Shown one piece after another: positions 1 through 6,272 of a stretch of 7,763 nucleotides of DNA. Numbering within the stretch: the first letter of the stretch is position 1; the number at the start of each line of letters is the position of its first letter. The notes under the pieces are model-generated. The model ran no database searches. It saw only the letters and a list, made by a program, of their open reading frames with translations, and was not told the DNA's origin. The stretch comes from DATGLE01 sp035294325 (GTDB lineage: Bacteria > Chloroflexota > Ktedonobacteria > Ktedonobacterales > Ktedonobacteraceae): positions 1 through 7,763 of the forward strand of contig DATGLE010000206.1 in assembly GCA_035294325.1 (NCBI GenBank), written 5' to 3'. A program made the position numbers and the translations under genes.

Positions 1-914
1 GGCGCGGCATCGCTGCCCAGCGCATAGATATGCGCGCCGCTCTCCCTGAACGCCGCGACATCCTCATCAGCCACCAGCACACCCACGCGCTCCCCGCTTG
101 CGCGACGGCGCCGCACTTCGGCGAGCATCGCGCCGCGCATCTCCTGGACAGCGCCCTCGAAAAGCAGCGCCGGGACCGCCGGCGCATAGTGCGTGAGCAT
201 CTGGCCGGGGGCCTTCTGCGCCACAGTTATATCTTCTCGTTCGACGGCTCGTGACCGTGGTGGCTGCACCTCTGGCAGCACCGTGCGCAGTTCTTCCAGG
301 CTCACGCCGCCGGGGCGCAGAATCCTGGGGACCTCTGAGCCGAGATCGAGGATCGTAGACTCGACGCCTACTGTGCACGGTCCGCCATCCAGGATCAGCG
401 GAACACGCCCGCCCAGGTCGGCAAGGACATGCTGCGCGGTGGTCGGGCTGACATGCATGAAACGATTGGCGCTCGGCGCGGCGATGGGCGAGCCGAGCGC
501 GCGAATCAGCGCGAGGGCGACGGGATGACGCGGCATGCGCACCGCGACGGTCGATAGCCCCGCTGTGACCAGCCTGGGAACACGCGGGGCAGCGGGCAGG
601 ATCAAGGTCAGCGGCCCCGGCCAGAACGCTCGCGCCAACCGGTGCGCCTCCTGCGGGACATCCGTCGTGAGCGCTGCCAGCGCGCCTTCGTCAGCGATGT
701 GCAGGATCAGAGGATCGCTAAAGGGGCGATTCTTCGCCAGGAAGATGCCCTCTACGGCGCTCGTTTGCAGGCCGTCGGCGCCCAGGCCATAAACTGTCTC
801 CGTCGGAAAGACGACCAGTTCGCCGGCGCGCAGCAGCGCCGCAGCTCGCTCGATGATGTGCTGCTCCGGTTCAAAGGCGTTGATCTGCAAAACTTCTGTC
901 TGTCTATATTGCAT
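1..914 (-). CDS. sua5: Threonylcarbamoyl-AMP synthase, Sua5 type (C-terminus beyond window)
   Basis: The family makes threonylcarbamoyl-AMP from threonine, bicarbonate and ATP, the first step of the t6A37 modification of ANN-decoding tRNAs, in the cytoplasm. The visible 304 residues show the YrdC fold signature: PTETVYGLG (37-45), KNRP (61-64), WPGPLT (98-103), VRMPRHP (125-131), SAN (148-150) and a DGGPCTVGVEST stretch (176-187). The linker motif PGQMLTHYAP (236-245) and a following alpha/beta region mark the longer Sua5 form rather than stand-alone TsaC/YrdC. Sua5 proteins usually run about 330-350 residues, so some 30-50 residues should lie past base 1. The ATG at 914 is the only ATG after an in-frame TAG at 921-923; a weak GAGAAAG lies about 12 nt upstream. 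It is divergent from the 1113 gene. The identification is firm; only the end is unseen. Confidence 0.95.
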   Translation of the reverse strand, partial: MQYRQTEVLQINAFEPEQHIIERAAALLRAGELVVFPTETVYGLGADGLQTSAVEGIFLAKNRPFSDPLILHIADEGALAALTTDVPQEAHRLARAFWPGPLTLILPAAPRVPRLVTAGLSTVAVRMPRHPVALALIRALGSPIAAPSANRFMHVSPTTAQHVLADLGGRVPLILDGGPCTVGVESTILDLGSEVPRILRPGGVSLEELRTVLPEVQPPRSRAVEREDITVAQKAPGQMLTHYAPAVPALLFEGAVQEMRGAMLAEVRRRRASGERVGVLVADEDVAAFRESGAHIYALGSDAA

Positions 915-952
915 ATGCCGCTATAGCTTTCTCAAAGAATTGGTATGGCACG

Positions 953-961
953 AGTATAGCA
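953..961 (-). promoter_or_regulatory. Extended -10 promoter for sua5
   Basis: On the minus strand the sequence TGCTATACT is an extended -10 element (TGn followed by TATACT). It lies about 40 nt upstream of the sua5 ATG, giving a leader of about 30 nt. No good -35 hexamer is found at 17 nt, which an extended -10 can tolerate. Assigned by sequence match only. Confidence 0.45.
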
Positions 962-997
962 TGCCGGAGCAACAGGGGGTAAGCCTGGCTCCTGTGT

Positions 998-1028
998 TTG
1001 CGCAGATCCTTCATAGATGCGATATAAT
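998..1028 (+). promoter_or_regulatory. Sigma-70-type promoter for the 1113 gene
   Basis: A perfect TATAAT -10 box (1023-1028) follows a TTGCGC -35-like hexamer (998-1003) with a 19-nt spacer, slightly longer than optimal. Transcription would begin near 1035 and leave a leader of about 78 nt before the ATG at 1113. The -10 box overlaps a near-perfect palindrome (1024-1055), which suggests regulated use. Confidence 0.5.
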
Positions 1029-1055
1029 AAAAAATGGCCGGTCACTTTTTATTAT
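1024..1055. promoter_or_regulatory. 32-bp near-palindrome over the -10 box, candidate operator
   Basis: The arms ATAATAAAAA (1024-1033) and TTTTTATTAT (1046-1055) are perfect inverted repeats. The central TGGCCGGTCA is also nearly symmetric, so 14 of 16 base pairs of the 32-bp element match around one centre between 1039 and 1040. It covers five bases of the TATAAT box and the expected start site, the usual position of a repressor site. Because transcription would begin inside it, it is more likely a DNA operator than an RNA hairpin. The binding protein is unknown. Confidence 0.45.
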
Positions 1056-1112
1056 GAATGCTGTCAATCAAGGCACGCTACCCCATCACCTTATCAGAAC
1101 AAGGAGGGCCTT

Positions 1113-1508
1113 ATGCGGCTTATAGCCTTGTGGCATACGCTCTGGGGAGGCATGATCTCAACTCTTATTATCCTGGCACTCAACATCGGCCTCAATCTGG
1201 CTACCCACACAGGAGCCGGTGATATTGTAGCGCTCGTGTATTTCGGCCTGTATGGTCTGTACTGCCTCCAAAACTATCTCAGATGTCGCGAATATCATTG
1301 CATGATTACCGGTCCGGGTTTTCTTCTCGCCGCTATCCTCATGCTACTGCGTGTGACCGGTCTCTTTGATCGTGGCTTCGGCATCCCTTACCTTGTGTTT
1401 GCCCTGGCCGCACTCATTGGTCACGGGTTAGAATGGCGCTATTGGAAACGCACGGGAAGCCACTTTCTCCCGATGCAGGAGCCTGGAGGCATAGAAGCTG
1501 AAAAGTAA
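1113..1508 (+). CDS. Small four-helix membrane protein, unknown family
   Basis: This 131-residue protein is not one I recognise. The ATG at 1113 is chosen over the upstream in-frame ATG at 1017 because a strong AAGGAGGG (1101-1108) sits 4 nt before it and because the 1017 start falls before the likely transcription start. Four hydrophobic segments are visible at roughly residues 6-29, 36-55, 66-84 and 87-106, followed by a polar tail of about 25 residues ending in GGIEAEK. It has little charge in the helices, two Cys around positions 51-57 and one in the CREYHC loop, and no evident enzyme motif. It appears to be a single-gene unit with its own promoter and a possible terminator at 1501-1540. 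The coding call is good from its ribosome binding site and membrane pattern; the function is unknown. Confidence 0.75.
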   Translation: MRLIALWHTLWGGMISTLIILALNIGLNLATHTGAGDIVALVYFGLYGLYCLQNYLRCREYHCMITGPGFLLAAILMLLRVTGLFDRGFGIPYLVFALAALIGHGLEWRYWKRTGSHFLPMQEPGGIEAEK

Positions 1509-1540
1509 GCAAGCATTCTTAAAGGGGTTGCTTTCTTTTT
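1501..1540 (+). terminator. Possible intrinsic terminator of the 1113 gene
   Basis: AAGCAA (1507-1512) pairs with TTGCTT (1528-1533); beyond a T-T mismatch the outer AAAG/CTTT can extend the stem. The right side is T-rich (1532-1540). The stem is AT-rich with a 15-nt loop, so it is a weak terminator candidate, supported mainly by its place at the stop codon. Confidence 0.35.
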
Positions 1541-1624
1541 CTGCTCGTCGGCCTGCTGCTGGATCGCGCTGGACCACTGCTACGAGCCTTGCGTCGCTAC
1601 ACCGGTCCCATCTCGTTTACCGGG
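1526..1624 (+). pseudogene. Remnant resembling the C-terminal part of a CcdA-type membrane protein
   Basis: In one frame this stretch reads FLLVGLLLDRAGPLLRALRR and then YTGPISFTG. This resembles the last loop and the start of the final helix of CcdA/DsbD-type cytochrome c biogenesis proteins, where a hydrophobic helix is followed by a basic LRRL-x-RY segment and an I-S-x-x-G helix start. The resemblance is from memory of the family, not an alignment. No start codon or earlier helices precede it (an in-frame TAA lies at 1520-1522), and after 1624 the reading turns polar instead of giving the expected final helix. It would therefore be a fragment truncated at both ends. A chance hydrophobic frame in GC-rich DNA is the alternative. 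Confidence 0.35.
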
Positions 1625-1826
1625 AGGGTGCACCAAGAGAATAACCCGCTCACATCCCTTGCCGGCCAGAGATCAGCCCCTTCCAAAAGTCCTTCCGTTT
1701 CAACAATGGCGCGCTATATGCTACGATACGGGTGTCTGCTAGATGATAGTCTGGCACCTGAGAACAAACGAGTGCCCTCAGGGTCAAACGCGGACAAGAT
1801 GAAGGCTCCCATATATCGTCGCGAAA
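1625..1826. other. Gene-less stretch before the tandem repeat
   Basis: No convincing gene is seen. An open frame continues through here to 1855, but its translation is polar and low in family-like features. At 1753-1782 two short pairings are possible, GGCAC with GTGCC (1753-1757/1772-1776) and CCTGAG with CTCAGG (1757-1762/1777-1782). They overlap and their loops leave no room for both, so at most they are alternative hairpins. No known riboswitch or small-RNA consensus was recognised. Confidence 0.4.
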
Positions 1827-1838
1827 CAGGAGGAGGCG

Positions 1839-1871
1839 ATGAACAGGGTCAATGAAGTGTTTGGGGGATAA
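1839..1871 (+). CDS. Candidate 10-codon micro-ORF, copy 1
   Basis: ATG at 1839 follows AGGAGGAGG (1828-1836) at good Shine-Dalgarno spacing and is closed by TAA (1869-1871). The peptide would be MNRVNEVFGG. It precedes a nearly identical unit, with the kinase gene next downstream. A leader peptide or small peptide is possible; translation is not demonstrated. All four base differences between the copies change an amino acid (R/K, V/I, N/D, F/S), three of them conservatively, so peptide selection is neither clearly supported nor excluded. Confidence 0.35.
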   Translation: MNRVNEVFGG

Positions 1872-1893
1872 GTCTATAATGCAGGAGGAGGCG

Positions 1894-1926
1894 ATGAACA
1901 AGATCGATGAAGTGTCTGGGGGATAA
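1894..1926 (+). CDS. Candidate 10-codon micro-ORF, copy 2
   Basis: ATG at 1894 follows AGGAGGAGG (1883-1891) and is closed by TAA (1924-1926); the peptide would be MNKIDEVSGG. It keeps the ribosome binding site, start, length and Gly-Gly-stop ending of copy 1. It lies about 70 nt before the kinase start, so it could be a leader peptide if the mRNA begins upstream. If the kinase promoter is the extended -10 at 1938, this frame is not on that transcript. Confidence 0.35.
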   Translation: MNKIDEVSGG

Positions 1927-1937
1927 GTGCAATTATC

Positions 1938-1946
1938 TGTTACAAT
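1938..1946 (+). promoter_or_regulatory. Extended -10 promoter candidate for the kinase gene
   Basis: TGTTACAAT fits an extended -10 (TGn plus TACAAT). It lies about 50 nt upstream of the GTG start and would give a leader of roughly 40 nt. No convincing -35 is seen at normal spacing. A second -10-like TATAAT at 1875-1880, between the repeat copies, also lacks a -35. Confidence 0.35.
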
Positions 1947-1963
1947 CCTTCGTCAAGGTGAAG

Positions 1964-1970
1964 AGGAGGA
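1964..1970 (+). promoter_or_regulatory. AGGAGGA ribosome-binding-like site, badly spaced for the kinase
   Basis: This strong Shine-Dalgarno sequence ends about 24 nt before GTG 1995, with no start codon at normal spacing in the kinase frame (an in-frame TAG is at 1971-1973). It may act at long range, be leftover from an older start, or be unrelated. The weaker AAAGG at 2006-2010 is properly spaced for GTG 2019. Confidence 0.4.
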
Positions 1971-1994
1971 TAGAAAGCCAGCAAGCAAGCGCCT

Positions 1995-4037
1995 GTGGAC
2001 AGGCTAAAGGTAGTGGAGGTGCCGGGCGTGGTAATTGACACCAACGAGCTACTTGGTAGAGCGCTCGGGACATGCACGCTCAAGCGACTTCTCGGGCGCG
2101 GCGGTATGGGTGCGGTATATCTGGCACAGCAGTCCCGACCACGGCGCGCGGTTGCCGTCAAGGTGCTTCTGCCCGGCGTCGTCATGGATCAGAAGACGCG
2201 CGCCGCATTTTTAGCACGCTTCCGGCGCGAGGCCGATGCAGTGGCGGCGCTTGATCATATACATATCATGCCAATCTATGAATATGGAGAAGAAGAGGAA
2301 TTAGCCTACCTTGTCATGCCCTACGTTACGGGCGGGACGCTGCGCGAGGTACTGGAACGGCGTGGGACGCTGCCGCTGCCCGAAGCCACCACTATTATTG
2401 AGCAGGCGGCGGCGGCTCTTGATTGCGCTCATGCCCAGGGCATCGTGCATCGCGATCTGAAGCCCGGCAATATGCTCTTTCACGCGGATGGTCGCCTGCT
2501 GCTGGCCGATTTCGGGCTGGCGAAGGTGCTCAAAGATACAACCGAGCAGGACAAAGATAGTACGAGGCGCATGGCCCTTACCAGCGCCGGCACCATCGTC
2601 GGCACCCCCGAATACCTCTCGCCAGAGCAGGGGACGGCAAGGCCCATCGACCATCGCACCGATATCTATTCGCTGGGCATTGTGCTCTTCCAGATGCTCA
2701 CGGGCCGCGTGCCGTTTACCGGCGCATCGCCTGTCGCTATTGCGCTCAGGCATACGCTGGAAGATCCGCCCCCGGTTTCCCGGTTGAATCCAGCGATCCC
2801 GCTCTCCGTAGAAACCGCGCTCATGAAGGCGCTGGCAAAGCAGCCAGAGGAACGCTATGCGAGCGCCGGCGAATTTGCTCGCGCCCTGCGCGCAGCCAGT
2901 GATGAAAACCACGGCGATCAGCCGGTTCTGTCCTTGCCCTCGCTATCCAGTGCGCCGGCGGAACGCCTGACTCCCGTGGTCCTGCCGGGCAATGAGTCGC
3001 TTTCCGCCCTGCCAACCGTCGATATTCATGATGCCGCTCTCGATATTCATGGCGCGGCGACGATGAAGGAACAGGCCCGGCCAATGCCACAGCAACCGGC
3101 AGCAGCCGCCGCTACCCGGGATAAGGCCGGGGCGCTCGCTGCTCAAGCGAAGCAGCCTGTGGCTCACGACGGGGCCGGCTCCGTCTCTATATCCGAGGTT
3201 CCTACCCGTCCCGAGACATTGCAGGCCCGCAAGGCGGAGCCATCACTCAGCGATCAACCCGCACGCGCCTCCCGGCCCACCGGCTATCAATCGCTGGGTA
3301 TGATGCTGCTTGGCAGCCTGCTGACGCTGGTCCTGGTCACAGCCGGCTTCGCTGCCTATCTCCACTTCGAGCCTCGGTTCCGCCAGGCATCCGGTACAGA
3401 GCCGGGGCTACATGTAACCAGTACGGCGCAAGCACACCGGCCAGAGAAGATTCCGCCGCCGCTGGTTCCGGCGGGACAACTGCTCTACGGCACCACGCTG
3501 CCGGGACCGACCTGCGACACACACGGCGGCCACTGGAGCAGCACGGCTAACGCACGCGTGCAGTGCGGCGCGAACTCAACCGCGCTGGTCAATACGGATA
3601 CCAGCCACCTCGCCGGTGCCTTCCTGGATGCCCTGCCCGGCGGCAAGCCCGTGCCAGGCAATTATGTGCTACAAGTGCAGGTCAGCGCCGCGCCGAACTC
3701 GCATGGCGCCTTCGGCGTCTTCTTCCGCAATCAGCCCGGCGCGCAGCAGGGCACGTATTCGTTCCTGTTGAACCCGGCGGGCACATGGGGAGCCTACACC
3801 TACGACAACACATCGGGCAGCGCCAGCCCGCTCGTCATTCGCCCACTCCAGGCGAACATCAATGGTGTGGTCACTATCGATGTCATCGTGCAGGGCAACA
3901 CCTTTACGTTTTATGTCAACGGCACCGAGCAGGGATACGCTCAGAGCGAGGCATATCCAGGCGGCACGCTCGGCCTGGCCGCCGGTGCCGGCGCGGACGT
4001 GTTCTTCAAAAACCTGGCAATCTACGCCTTGAGCTAA
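1995..4037 (+). CDS. Receptor-type Ser/Thr protein kinase with extracellular lectin-like domain
   Basis: A Hanks-type kinase domain fills about residues 21-298: glycine loop GRGGMGAVYL (34-43), ATP-anchoring Lys56 in VAVK, helix-C Glu79, catalytic HRDLKPGN (152-159, Asp154), DFG (172-174), activation segment with Thr200/Thr204, and SPEQ (209-212). All catalytic residues are present, so it should be active. A Pro/Ala-rich juxtamembrane stretch (about 300-430) leads to one membrane helix (434-456). The outside part (about 490-680) looks like a beta-sandwich of the LamG/DUF1080 kind, with two Cys (507, 524) that could form a disulfide; its ligand is unknown. Overall form resembles PknB-like receptors but without PASTA repeats. 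Start is GTG 1995, the first possible, or GTG 2019 (residue 9) with better ribosome binding site spacing. It stands alone, ending at the palindrome shared with ribY. No cognate phosphatase or substrate gene is in view. Confidence 0.95.
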   Translation: MDRLKVVEVPGVVIDTNELLGRALGTCTLKRLLGRGGMGAVYLAQQSRPRRAVAVKVLLPGVVMDQKTRAAFLARFRREADAVAALDHIHIMPIYEYGEEEELAYLVMPYVTGGTLREVLERRGTLPLPEATTIIEQAAAALDCAHAQGIVHRDLKPGNMLFHADGRLLLADFGLAKVLKDTTEQDKDSTRRMALTSAGTIVGTPEYLSPEQGTARPIDHRTDIYSLGIVLFQMLTGRVPFTGASPVAIALRHTLEDPPPVSRLNPAIPLSVETALMKALAKQPEERYASAGEFARALRAASDENHGDQPVLSLPSLSSAPAERLTPVVLPGNESLSALPTVDIHDAALDIHGAATMKEQARPMPQQPAAAAATRDKAGALAAQAKQPVAHDGAGSVSISEVPTRPETLQARKAEPSLSDQPARASRPTGYQSLGMMLLGSLLTLVLVTAGFAAYLHFEPRFRQASGTEPGLHVTSTAQAHRPEKIPPPLVPAGQLLYGTTLPGPTCDTHGGHWSSTANARVQCGANSTALVNTDTSHLAGAFLDALPGGKPVPGNYVLQVQVSAAPNSHGAFGVFFRNQPGAQQGTYSFLLNPAGTWGAYTYDNTSGSASPLVIRPLQANINGVVTIDVIVQGNTFTFYVNGTEQGYAQSEAYPGGTLGLAAGAGADVFFKNLAIYALS

Positions 4038-4113
4038 ACAGATTCGTGGGACGAAAACAGGCCACAGGCGGGCGTCGCTCGCCTGTGGCCTGTTTTCGTC
4101 CCACGAATCTGTT
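4037..4113. terminator. Perfect long palindrome, bidirectional terminator between convergent genes
   Basis: The arms 4037-4070 and 4080-4113 are perfectly complementary over 34 bp, and the stem can extend through 4073/4077 with one G-T pair, leaving a 3-nt loop. The element starts in the stop codon of the kinase and ends in the stop codon of ribY. The core, a GC-rich stem flanked by AAAA (4054-4058 region) and TTTT (4092-4096 region), is the usual pattern of a two-way intrinsic terminator. About 15 further perfect base pairs outside that core are not needed for termination. Confidence 0.8.
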
Positions 4114-5134
4114 ATACAACCGTCTGGTTGGTATATGCCTGCGAGAGATCGGAGATCGGCTTGATCATCTTCAGTGCGACCATGAAGCTCTCCATCGATT
4201 GCCAGGTCGCGCTATCGTTATAGCCGAGTTTCCCTTTTCCCTGCCAGACGGGGATTGTTGCCTGCAACACGTTCATCGCCTGAGTCGTATTGGTCAGACC
4301 GGGAATATAGCTCTTGCTAATCTGCAAAGCTCCTGAGGGATCGGCGATGACATCCTTCAAGCCTTTGAGCGTGGCCTGCACGAAGCCGCGCACCATCTGT
4401 GGCTGAGCGCGATAGGTGTCCTGTGTCGTGATGATGCCGTTGGAGACGAGCGGCTGGTAATCCGAGACATCGAAGGTGCGCACCGCAAAGCCATGCGCGC
4501 GCAACTGGAGCGGCTCGTTGTTCGAGTAGCCCATTACAGCGTCGACGCGGCGCGCCATGAGCGCAGGCACCTGCGTGAAACCAATGGATTGCACCTTGAT
4601 ATCGGAGAGCGAGAGGTGCGCGCTATACAACAGTGCCAGCAGGCCCGTATAGGTCGAGCCATAGGCGCCCGGGACGCCCACGGTATGCCCCTTTAGATCG
4701 GCCAGCGACTTGATAGGCGAATCGGCAGGCACGATCAGGCTGACCGGGTACTTCTGGAAGATAGTGGCAACGTCAACTACCTTCGCCCCCTTATCGCGCG
4801 CGGTAAGCATCTCATCGCCGCCGGCGAAGACAAAGTTGCTCTTCCCCGCCACCAGCGAGCCGATCAGGTCGGGCACTATGCCATGTATGAAGGTGACGTT
4901 CAGACCCGCCGCCGTGTAGTAGCCCTTGCTTTTCGCGACATAAAACGGCGCGAACTGTACATCAGGAATGTAGCCCAGACCGATAGAGACGTTCTTCAGC
5001 TTTGCCGTTGAGGAGGACGCCCCACTTGTTGTTGTGGCAGCGCCACCACTGCCGCAGGCCGCGAGCAAAAGGGCCAGCGTTATGAGTAGAGACAGAGCGG
5101 GCAATATGATAGATGAACGATGACGTGTAGACAT
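4112..5134 (-). CDS. ribY: Flavin ABC transporter substrate-binding lipoprotein (RibY-like, NMT1/THI5 family)
   Basis: This 340-residue lipoprotein would capture the substrate outside the membrane and hand it to the RibX permease. Residues 9-26 form a hydrophobic signal ending in LLAAC, with Cys27 as the lipidation site, followed by a Ser/Thr/Gly linker. The mature part carries the NMT1/SsuA-like start GYIPDVQFAPFYVAKSKGYY (54-73) and the family's two-lobed alpha/beta pattern throughout. The family also binds nitrate, sulfonates and thiamine precursors, so the flavin assignment depends on the FMN riboswitch upstream and on known RibXY systems of Chloroflexi. Start ATG 5134 is chosen for GGAGAG about 9 nt upstream and a normal short n-region; ATG 5170 would add 12 residues and has AAGGG close by. 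It follows ribX by 41 nt and ends in the palindrome shared with the kinase gene. Confidence 0.85.
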   Translation of the reverse strand: MSTRHRSSIILPALSLLITLALLLAACGSGGAATTTSGASSSTAKLKNVSIGLGYIPDVQFAPFYVAKSKGYYTAAGLNVTFIHGIVPDLIGSLVAGKSNFVFAGGDEMLTARDKGAKVVDVATIFQKYPVSLIVPADSPIKSLADLKGHTVGVPGAYGSTYTGLLALLYSAHLSLSDIKVQSIGFTQVPALMARRVDAVMGYSNNEPLQLRAHGFAVRTFDVSDYQPLVSNGIITTQDTYRAQPQMVRGFVQATLKGLKDVIADPSGALQISKSYIPGLTNTTQAMNVLQATIPVWQGKGKLGYNDSATWQSMESFMVALKMIKPISDLSQAYTNQTVV

Positions 5135-5175
5135 CGATGTATCTCTCCATGTGAAATGAATGTGATGCATGTCCC

Positions 5176-6063
5176 TTAATAGATGGCCGCCGCCAGCTTC
5201 ACGAGCAGCCAGGTCGAGCCGTAATAGAGCGCCGCTAATGCCGCCAGCACGACGAGCGTGGCATACATGAATGGCGTATTGTACTGATTCTTCGCTATCA
5301 GTATCAGAGCGCCCAGCCCCTGATCGCCCCCCGCGACAAACTCCGCGACCAGCGCCCCTACTATAGAGAGGGTAAAGCCGGAGCGGATGGCGGCAAGAAT
5401 GGATGGTAAGGCGAGGGGAAACTCGATGTAGGATAGCAGCGACCAGCCGGAAGCGCCCTCGACTCGTGCCGCGTCTGTAAACTGTGGATCAATGGTCTGG
5501 ATACCCAGGATGGTGTTAATTACCATCGGGAAGAGCACCACCAGCGCGCAGACGAGCATGTTGGGCAGCCAGCCATAGCCCAGCCAGAGCACCAGAACAG
5601 GCGCGATTACGATGGCAGGGATTGCCTGGCCCGCCGCCAGATAGGGCTGGATGGTGCTGGCTAGCAGGCGTGACTTCGCCACACCGTAGCCCAGCGGCAG
5701 CGCGACGGCCAGAGCGAGCAGAAAGCCCAGCACACTTTCCTGCACTGTCACCAGCGTGTTGCTCAGGTACATGCCAGAGCCGAGGCCATTGAGTAAGCTG
5801 GAAAGGACATCGGCGGGAGCGGGCAAGATGAGGACATTCACTTTTCCTGACGCACCGAGCGCATACCAGCCCACAAGGAGCAGCAAACCCAGTACGATAG
5901 GAGGAATGGCGTTAAGTAGCCGCCCCTGCGCTCTTAAGCGAGCGGCCCGCTCATCATGCGCGCGCCCGCTTACTGTGCGTATGACGCCCGGTTCCTGTTC
6001 CGGCGCATACGCCTGTATCTCCTCCAGAGATACCAGTTCTGAAGTAGAGGTTGTGACACTCAT
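5176..6063 (-). CDS. ribX: Flavin ABC transporter permease (RibX-like, BPD transport family)
   Basis: This 295-residue inner-membrane permease would form the channel for the RibY-delivered substrate. After a polar cytoplasmic N-terminus of about 50 residues, a first helix (about 51-69) is followed by the ILPAPADVL segment typical of SsuC/TauC/ThiX permeases, then further helices around 102-128, 145-160, 166-187, 220-240 and 265-290. The EAA-type loop that contacts an ATPase is visible at about 198-220 (ARVEGASG...FPLALP). ATG 6063 is preferred to 6120 because GAGGGAAG sits 5 nt upstream and the longer form would run into the regulatory leader. It is the first gene after the FMN riboswitch. 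No ATPase gene is adjacent, so a shared ATPase encoded elsewhere is expected, as reported for RibXY-type systems. Confidence 0.88.
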   Translation of the reverse strand: MSVTTSTSELVSLEEIQAYAPEQEPGVIRTVSGRAHDERAARLRAQGRLLNAIPPIVLGLLLLVGWYALGASGKVNVLILPAPADVLSSLLNGLGSGMYLSNTLVTVQESVLGFLLALAVALPLGYGVAKSRLLASTIQPYLAAGQAIPAIVIAPVLVLWLGYGWLPNMLVCALVVLFPMVINTILGIQTIDPQFTDAARVEGASGWSLLSYIEFPLALPSILAAIRSGFTLSIVGALVAEFVAGGDQGLGALILIAKNQYNTPFMYATLVVLAALAALYYGSTWLLVKLAAAIY

Positions 6064-6154
6064 AGACTTCCCTCGATAGCCAGTACGACGAACATCTCTA
6101 TCAAGACAGAGATGCGCCAATTCAACTGACCTGGGGGAGCACTTGAGGGAGATG
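6064..6154 (-). promoter_or_regulatory. Possible expression platform: pairing that hides the ribX Shine-Dalgarno
   Basis: On the minus strand the ribX Shine-Dalgarno GAGGGAAG (6067-6074) can pair with TCCCTC (6145-6150) upstream. The same segment (TCTCCC, 6147-6152) can instead pair with GGGAGA (6279-6284) inside the conserved 3' part of the FMN riboswitch. The two pairings exclude each other, as expected for a translational off-switch when FMN locks the riboswitch. A separate 7-bp hairpin lies at 6093-6099/6108-6114. Found by eye, with no energy calculation. Confidence 0.3.
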
Positions 6155-6220
6155 AACGAAGACCATTGTGAGTAGCACGCTCAATAGAGACTACCCACCT
6201 GCTGCTTACGTCGCTGTAGA

Positions 6221-6239
6221 GGGACGGCGAGGCTGTCCC
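6221..6239 (-). promoter_or_regulatory. GC-rich hairpin in the riboswitch leader
   Basis: On the minus strand GGGACAGC and GCCGTCCC form an 8-bp stem (one G-U) with a 3-nt loop. It lies about 35 nt after the riboswitch. It has no following U-tract, so it is not a convincing intrinsic terminator, though it could take part in regulation. Confidence 0.3.
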
Positions 6240-6272
6240 CGTCGTACACGCAGGCTCTCATGGTCCACATAT

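Larger units (their letters stand above)
1827..1928 (+). repeat. 47-bp tandem direct repeat, two copies at 55-bp period
   Basis: Copy one is 1827-1873 and copy two is 1882-1928, separated by 8 bp. They match at 43 of 47 positions, and all four differences are transitions. Each copy starts just before an AGGAGGAGG and ends two bases after a TAA, so the repeat boundary closely follows a ribosome binding site plus a 10-codon frame. The spacer contains TATAAT (1875-1880). The period is not a multiple of three, so the two frames differ. Confidence 0.9.

Noticed and set aside
1017..1112. Upstream in-frame start for the small membrane protein
   Set aside because: It falls before the likely transcription start, has no ribosome binding site and adds a non-hydrophobic extension, whereas ATG 1113 has AAGGAGGG.
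1753..1782. Interleaved complementary segments that suggested a pseudoknot
   Set aside because: GGCAC/GTGCC and CTGAG/CTCAG interleave with zero-length connecting loops, which is not sterically workable; only short alternative hairpins remain.
1589..1855. 88-codon open frame on the plus strand
   Set aside because: No ribosome binding site, polar translation without family features, and it runs through the first repeat copy in a frame different from the micro-ORF. Only the part before 1624 looks protein-like, and that extends upstream of the ATG.
2301..2912. 203-codon open frame on the minus strand
   Set aside because: It lies wholly inside the kinase domain coding sequence, whose motifs are intact on the plus strand; it is an antisense shadow.
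3563..4336. 257-codon open frame on the plus strand
   Set aside because: It overlaps the kinase sensor domain, runs through the palindrome and into the antisense of ribY; the translation is Arg-rich without structure.
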